A stretch of 56,949 bases of DNA. It comes from Nitrospirota bacterium. Its GTDB lineage: Bacteria > Nitrospirota > Nitrospiria > SBBL01 > JAADHI01. The notes below the pieces were generated by a model. It was given only the letters and a program-made list of their open reading frames with translations. It ran no database searches and was not told where the DNA came from. Numbering within the stretch: position 1 is the first letter of the stretch; each line of letters begins with the position of its first letter. Made by a program: the position numbers and the translations under genes. Location of the stretch: the NCBI GenBank assembly GCA_029261195.1, contig JAJDBU010000067.1, positions 1 to 56,949 of the forward strand. Reading direction: 5' to 3'. Below are positions 52,889 through 56,949 of the stretch, one piece after another.

Positions 52889-53809
52889 ATGGTAAAGCAT
52901 ATTGTATTCGCGGTCTCAAGCATGGCTGTTGTCTTTCAGTTGGGTCTATTTGTTTACAACTTTGAAACCGCAGAGTGGAGAGGCTACCAGTCCACTTATT
53001 ATAAAAAGTTGGCTGAGGTGACGAACACACCTGAAATTGCGAAGACTTCTCTTAAAGTTCAGCAGGTTTGGGACAAAGACCTGGATCGGCCGGACAGATG
53101 CACGACCTGTCATGGCGGGGTGGCCAATCCGGCTTTTGAGGGCGAGCCACAACCCTACACGACCCATCCCCACTTTAAAGATCAGGCCTTCATTTCAAAA
53201 CATCCTTTTGAAAAATTTGGCTGTACGATTTGTCATGAGGGAAGCCCTCACGCAGTCACGGTTAAAGCGACACATGGTGTTGTGAAACATCTGGATCGAC
53301 AGTTGTTAACAGGTCCCTATGTCCAGGCCTCCTGCACGAAGTGCCATTACGAACTTTTGAACCGTGACGTTTATTGGCCCGAAGCAGAGGTGTTGATGAA
53401 AGGGAAACAGCTCGCTTATGAACTCGGCTGTGGAGCCTGCCATGCGATTCGTCAATTTGGAACATCACCGACGGTTGCACCGGAACTTTCCAATGCAGGC
53501 AGCAAGACGGAACTATCCTTTAGCTTAGTTCACGATTTTTCAAATCTGGAATCAGAAGATCATCTGATGCGTGTTTGGGAATGGGAGCATTTTAAACAAC
53601 CGCGAAAAATCGTCCCAGGACATCCGGATGCGCCCAATCCAAAAGATAGAACCTCTCCGACAATTATGCCGAACTGGGACTTGACCGACGATGAAGCGAC
53701 TGCTCTGACTGTCTTTGTCATGTCCCTGAGAGATCCAGCCGTTGAGAATATCCCTCCCTCTTATTTTCCAAAGGTCAAGGAACATGAAGGATTTTTGCAG
53801 TATAGATAG
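52889..53809 (+). CDS. Membrane-anchored tetraheme cytochrome c
   Basis: The 306-residue protein begins with an uncleaved helix (about 4-24), then four heme sites: CTTCH, CTICH, CTKCH and CGACH. The first three lie close together with extra His residues (YTTHPHF, THGVVKH), as in multiheme cytochromes with bis-His ligation; the last is in a class I-like domain with TIMPNWDLTDDE. It replaces the usual cytochrome c1/f as electron acceptor for the Rieske protein, by position. Ribosome site is weak. Gene order Rieske-b6-IV-small-cytochrome fits a complete bc-type complex. Confidence 0.9.
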   Translation: MVKHIVFAVSSMAVVFQLGLFVYNFETAEWRGYQSTYYKKLAEVTNTPEIAKTSLKVQQVWDKDLDRPDRCTTCHGGVANPAFEGEPQPYTTHPHFKDQAFISKHPFEKFGCTICHEGSPHAVTVKATHGVVKHLDRQLLTGPYVQASCTKCHYELLNRDVYWPEAEVLMKGKQLAYELGCGACHAIRQFGTSPTVAPELSNAGSKTELSFSLVHDFSNLESEDHLMRVWEWEHFKQPRKIVPGHPDAPNPKDRTSPTIMPNWDLTDDEATALTVFVMSLRDPAVENIPPSYFPKVKEHEGFLQYR

Positions 53810-53890
53810 TCGCGATCCCCTAGAGTACGATTTTTTACCAATAATGAAAGGCCTGGAAATACTCCGGGTTTCTAATAAAAGGAGACATTC

Positions 53891-54328
53891 TTGAGAGCCC
53901 TAGGAACCCACATTCTTTTGGAGTTAAACGAATGCAACTCCGAGGTTCTTCGGGACTTGAAACTCATCGAAGCTTTACTTCTCTCAGCGGCAAAAAAAGC
54001 GAATGCAACAATTGTAGAAAGCAGGTTCCACCAGTTCAGCCCTTTTGGGATCAGTGGTTTTGTTGTCATTGCGGAATCACATCTCAGCATCCATACTTGG
54101 CCTGAGCATTGTTATGCAGCGGTCGATATCTTTACCTGTGGTGAGACCTTAAAGCCCCATCTCGCCATCTCATATCTCGTAGAAAAACTTGAATCACTTA
54201 ATCCGTCAATTGTAGAACTTAAAAGAGGCCTCTTTTCTAAGAGAGGAGCGTCACTTGAGTTCATCGCCCTTAAAGAAGTGGAACAACTCCGTCATGTCCC
54301 AGGAAAAGTCCAACAAATGGTTCTTTGA
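53891..54328 (+). CDS. speH: S-adenosylmethionine decarboxylase, SpeH-type
   Basis: The 145-residue pyruvoyl enzyme makes decarboxylated AdoMet. Self-cleavage is expected before the serine in ESHLSIHTWPE, with VDIFTCGE carrying the catalytic Cys. The start is TTG at 53891, supported by AAAGGAG seven bases upstream. It is the first gene of the speH-speE-speA operon and overlaps speE by 32 bp. The short form matches the prokaryotic class 1B proteins. Confidence 0.93.
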   Translation: MRALGTHILLELNECNSEVLRDLKLIEALLLSAAKKANATIVESRFHQFSPFGISGFVVIAESHLSIHTWPEHCYAAVDIFTCGETLKPHLAISYLVEKLESLNPSIVELKRGLFSKRGASLEFIALKEVEQLRHVPGKVQQMVL

Positions 54329-55211
54329 CCATCTTTCTCCATTTGAAGCCCACATGCATGGAATTGAGTCGCTCGTCTTCTCAAAAAAGACGGCATTTCA
54401 AACACTTGAAATTCTTGATCTGAAGACCTATGGTCGCTGTCTGGTTCTTGATGGAAAAATGCAATCAAGTGAAGTCGATGAGTGTATTTATCATGAAGCC
54501 TTAGTACACCCTGCTATGCTGAGCCATCCGAAGCCGAAGAATGTTTTCATTGTGGGAGGCGGGGAGGGTGCGACACTTCGAGAGGTCTTACGGCACAAAT
54601 CGGTGCAACATGTCTTGATGGTCGATATTGACCAAGAAGTGGTTGAGGCCTGTAAAACGCATCTCCCGAAGTGGCATCAAGGTGCTTTTGAAGACCCTCG
54701 CCTTAGGCTTTGTTGCCTGGATGCACGACAGTATCTGGAGGAGACCGACGAGGTTTTTGATGTCATTATTATTGATATTTCAGAACCGATTGAAGAAGGA
54801 CCGGCCTATCTTCTTTACACCACGGAATTTTACCAAATTGTCATGGAACGATTGAGCAAAGACGGTTTGATTGCACTTCAAGCGGGAACCACAACACTGT
54901 CTTATCTCAAAAATTTTACCGCCGTCTGCCGGACCCTGAAAGAGGTCTTTCCCATCGTCTCGCCCTATCAGGCATCTATTCCATCATTCGGTCTTCCCTG
55001 GGGATTCGCCTTGGCCTCAAAAACCTACGATCCTGAGGGCTGGGACACGAAGGAGATCGACCTGAGGATTAAGGAACGAGTTCAAGGCGAATTACTTACC
55101 TATGATGGCAAGACCCACATGGGACAGTTCCTCCTTTCCAAACAGCTTCGATCTGAACTTGTAAAGGAAGTCCGCATCATAGAGGACAACCATCCTCTTT
55201 ATGTCCGCTGA
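54297..55211 (+). CDS. speE: Polyamine aminopropyltransferase (spermidine synthase family)
   Basis: The 304-residue enzyme transfers aminopropyl groups from decarboxylated AdoMet to an amine. VFIVGGGEGATLREVLRH binds the nucleotide, MVDIDQEVVE is the acidic ribose loop, and IDISEPIEEGPAYLLYT contains the catalytic loop; this DxSEPxEEGP form, not DSTDPxGP, is typical of thermospermine-type or agmatine-using relatives. ATG at 54297 begins MSQEKSNKWFFD, which is conserved; longer starts are possible. Its end overlaps speA by 11 bp. Confidence 0.9.
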   Translation, partial: SQEKSNKWFFDHLSPFEAHMHGIESLVFSKKTAFQTLEILDLKTYGRCLVLDGKMQSSEVDECIYHEALVHPAMLSHPKPKNVFIVGGGEGATLREVLRHKSVQHVLMVDIDQEVVEACKTHLPKWHQGAFEDPRLRLCCLDARQYLEETDEVFDVIIIDISEPIEEGPAYLLYTTEFYQIVMERLSKDGLIALQAGTTTLSYLKNFTAVCRTLKEVFPIVSPYQASIPSFGLPWGFALASKTYDPEGWDTKEIDLRIKERVQGELLTYDGKTHMGQFLLSKQLRSELVKEVRIIEDNHPLYVR

Positions 55212-56685
55212 CCGACAATTCCAAACGCCTCTTTTCGACGCCATGCTTTCTCTTGCGAGAAGCCGAAAGCTCAGCTTTCATACCCCAGGACATAAAAGTG
55301 GAAAAGGCATTTCGACTCGATTCCGAAAATTTGTCGGCCCGAATATCTTTTCAATCGATTTAACGACACTCGACGAAGTCGACTCCCTCCAAAAACCAAG
55401 GGGTGTGATTAAAGAAGCCCAGCAACTCGCTGCCGATGCCTATGGCTCGGATGCTTCATTTTTTCTTTTAAATGGAAGCAGCGGCGGAAACCATGCCATG
55501 ATCCTTGCGGCCTGTCAGCCGGGAGAGACCGTCCTGGTCGCTCGCAACGTCCATCAATCTGTCGTGACGGGACTGATTCTTTCCGGAGCGCGACCGATCT
55601 TCTTTTTACCGGAAGTCAATTTCGACCTGAAGTTAGTCATGAATGTGTCATTTCGAGCAACGAAGACCGCGATTGATGCGAATCCTACTGCCAGGACCCT
55701 CATCCTGAGCAGTCCGAACTATTATGGGATTACTGCGGATCTAGAACGCATCATTCCTTATGCGCACAAGAAGGGCATGGTGGTATTGGTAGATGAGGCG
55801 CACGGGCCTCATCTACACTTTCATCCGAAACTCCCCTGTGACGCAGTGGATGCCGGGGCTGATTGTTCCGTTCAAAGTACCCATAAAATCATTGGCGGCA
55901 TGACTCAGGCCTCCATGCTTCATGTAAAGAGAAGGCGGATCGATATGACTCACCTGGCGTCAGTGCTTCGTCAAATGCAGACGACAAGCCCCTCTTACAT
56001 CCTGATGGCATCGCTGGACCTCGCAAGAATGCAAATGGCCACAGAGGGAGAAAAACTGCTGGACAAGGCGATCTATTTGGCTGAAGACGCTCGGAGACAG
56101 ATTAATGGCATTCCTCATCTGTCCTGTTTCGGCAAAACAGATCTTCTTGGAGCCGACTTGAAGGAGGCGTCATTTGACCTTGATGTGACGAAATTAACAA
56201 TCTCTGTGGAAGCGCTGGGTCTTTCCGGATTTGAGGTTTCTCGGATCTTAAATAGGGATTATCAAATCCAGGTTGAAATGTCCGACCCGGGAAATATTCT
56301 CGTGATCGTCAGTATCGGAGACCGCCAGGACGACCTGGACTGTCTGATCAAGGCGCTTCAGTCGATTTCAAAAAAAGGAAAATTGGAAGGTAAAGGAAAA
56401 AAGCTAAGCTCAGAAGTCGGTCTGCCCCCTCTAAGTGAATGTGCGACTTTGACTCCGAGGGAAGCATTCTTTAAACCGAAAGAATACTGGCCTTTAGAAG
56501 CGTGCGACGGGAAACTCAAACTCAGCGCGAACATGGTGACGATCTATCCACCCGGCATCCCGGCACTTATTCCCGGAGAGCCCATTACACCTGAAATTGG
56601 GGCCTATCTAAAAAAGATGTCAATGTTCGGTGCAATCATTGATGGTTTGGATGGGGGCAACAAAATCGGTATCGTCAGAGAGTGA
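55201..56685 (+). CDS. speA: Orn/Lys/Arg decarboxylase, likely arginine decarboxylase
   Basis: The 494-residue fold-type I PLP enzyme has the PLP lysine in QSTHKIIGGMTQAS, the LSFHTPGHKSGKG opening, FLLNGSSGGNHAM and VLVDEAHGPH, and the C-terminal Orn/DC_C part with NMVTIYPPGIP. This is the Gram-positive SpeA-like short form without the wing domain. With aminopropyltransferase next to it, the route would go arginine to agmatine to aminopropylagmatine or spermidine; lysine or ornithine use cannot be excluded. It ends the operon. Confidence 0.9.
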   Translation: MSADRQFQTPLFDAMLSLARSRKLSFHTPGHKSGKGISTRFRKFVGPNIFSIDLTTLDEVDSLQKPRGVIKEAQQLAADAYGSDASFFLLNGSSGGNHAMILAACQPGETVLVARNVHQSVVTGLILSGARPIFFLPEVNFDLKLVMNVSFRATKTAIDANPTARTLILSSPNYYGITADLERIIPYAHKKGMVVLVDEAHGPHLHFHPKLPCDAVDAGADCSVQSTHKIIGGMTQASMLHVKRRRIDMTHLASVLRQMQTTSPSYILMASLDLARMQMATEGEKLLDKAIYLAEDARRQINGIPHLSCFGKTDLLGADLKEASFDLDVTKLTISVEALGLSGFEVSRILNRDYQIQVEMSDPGNILVIVSIGDRQDDLDCLIKALQSISKKGKLEGKGKKLSSEVGLPPLSECATLTPREAFFKPKEYWPLEACDGKLKLSANMVTIYPPGIPALIPGEPITPEIGAYLKKMSMFGAIIDGLDGGNKIGIVRE

Positions 56686-56723
56686 GTCGTGTATTCAAAA
56701 CATTAGCTTTTACAGGTCGTTGC

Positions 56724-56759
56724 CGACTTCAGGCCGAAAACGCCTTAGTCCTGAAGTCG
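56724..56759 (+). terminator. Hairpin after the spe operon
   Basis: CGACTTCAGG at 56724-56733 pairs perfectly with CCTGAAGTCG at 56750-56759, a 10-bp stem with a 16-nt loop, about 40 bases past the speA stop. It lacks a strong U run, so termination is plausible but not certain. Confidence 0.4.
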
Positions 56760-56812
56760 ACGGGCGTCCAGAAAGTATAGCCAGCACCATAGGGCCCTTG
56801 CTTTAACTTAAA

Positions 56813-56949
56813 TAGGGCTTGCTGAAAAAACGATAAGTTTTTGATTTTAAAAGGTTTTAATCTGTAGTATCCTGCTCCAAGTGCAAAGAAAAAGACCTTT
56901 AGCCCCTAAAAAGCGTGCACCAGGAGCCTCCATGTATCGAAAAAGTAAC
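56813..56949 (+). mobile_element. Left end of an IS5/IS1182-like element, cut by window end
   Basis: The terminal repeat starts TAGGGCTTGCTGAAAAAAC at 56813; its first 30 nt equal the minus strand of the palindrome at 1861-1903. About 120 bp of leader follow before a transposase ATG. GGGCTTGCTGAAAAA-type ends are common for IS5/IS1182 relatives. The right end lies outside the window. Confidence 0.65.
56932..56949 (+). CDS. Transposase start, partial
   Basis: ATG at 56932 is preceded by AGGAG with five bases spacing and encodes MYRKSN before the window ends. MYRK-N is a usual N-terminus of IS5/IS1182-type transposases. Only six codons are visible, so the family rests mainly on the terminal repeat. 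Confidence 0.5.

Noticed and set aside
52692-52895. 67-codon frame in the bc operon
   Set aside because: It is a frame-shifted shadow of the 43-aa membrane protein, which has the better ribosome site and a sensible sequence.

Overview
The window looks like a chromosomal piece of a free-living, respiring, Gram-negative-type bacterium. It has about mid-range GC, many ATG/GTG/TTG starts with clear GGAG-type ribosome sites, a complete-looking c-type cytochrome maturation set, Tat and Sec signals and a PEP-CTERM protein. The cytochrome bd-like oxidase with a fused cytochrome c domain, the MrpD-like subunits beside it, the split b6f-like cytochrome b and the NXR-gamma-like heme protein are most familiar from the Nitrospirota (Nitrospira and relatives, including manganese oxidisers). 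I infer that phylum with moderate confidence; no rRNA is present to prove it.

Layout. 1-1,903: mobile-element debris (an IS21 istA N-terminal fragment, an IS3-family element whose orfB carries an in-frame stop, and a 43-nt palindrome made of the ends of another IS). 1,924-14,804, all minus strand: gltB-gltD-phoU-mrcA (PBP1A)-gap-pgk-tpiA-DUF488, i.e. nitrogen assimilation, phosphate signalling, wall synthesis and lower glycolysis/gluconeogenesis. 15,030-17,823, minus: a three-gene unit of unknown function (737-aa protein, DUF1360-like membrane protein, 84-aa basic protein). 18,377-23,358: an anchored Cys-rich protein, lipM, an M23 peptidase, a VanZ-like protein and comF. 23,493-31,864: ccmC, a CcmE/CcmD-like fusion, ccmE, ccmF, ccmG, ccmH, ccmI, a ResA-like thioredoxin, ccdA and an HtrA-like protein with Thr at the nucleophile position. 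32,442-35,785, minus: tusA, a siroheme nitrite/sulfite reductase, moaE and moaD. 36,109-38,545: a PEP-CTERM lamin-tail protein, an IS200-type transposase remnant, a zinc-ribbon protein and tsaC.

39,005-53,809 is the most striking part: one long plus-strand run behind a near-consensus promoter. It encodes a tetraheme and a monoheme cytochrome c, two MrpD/NuoM-type ion-translocating subunits with a small membrane protein between them, a bd-like oxidase with its own heme c, a diheme lipoprotein, a membrane cytochrome c, a diheme protein with an ethylbenzene-dehydrogenase-gamma-like heme b domain, a Rieske protein, a split cytochrome b, a 43-aa membrane protein and a tetraheme anchored cytochrome. 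That is 15 CXXCH heme sites in seven proteins. I infer that it forms a quinol/cytochrome c electron-transfer module (bc complex + bd-like oxidase + ion pumps); the upstream ccm genes would supply its hemes. 53,891-56,685 is a polyamine operon (speD-speE-speA). The window ends in the left end of an IS5/IS1182-like element whose outer 30 nt match the palindrome at 1,861-1,903.
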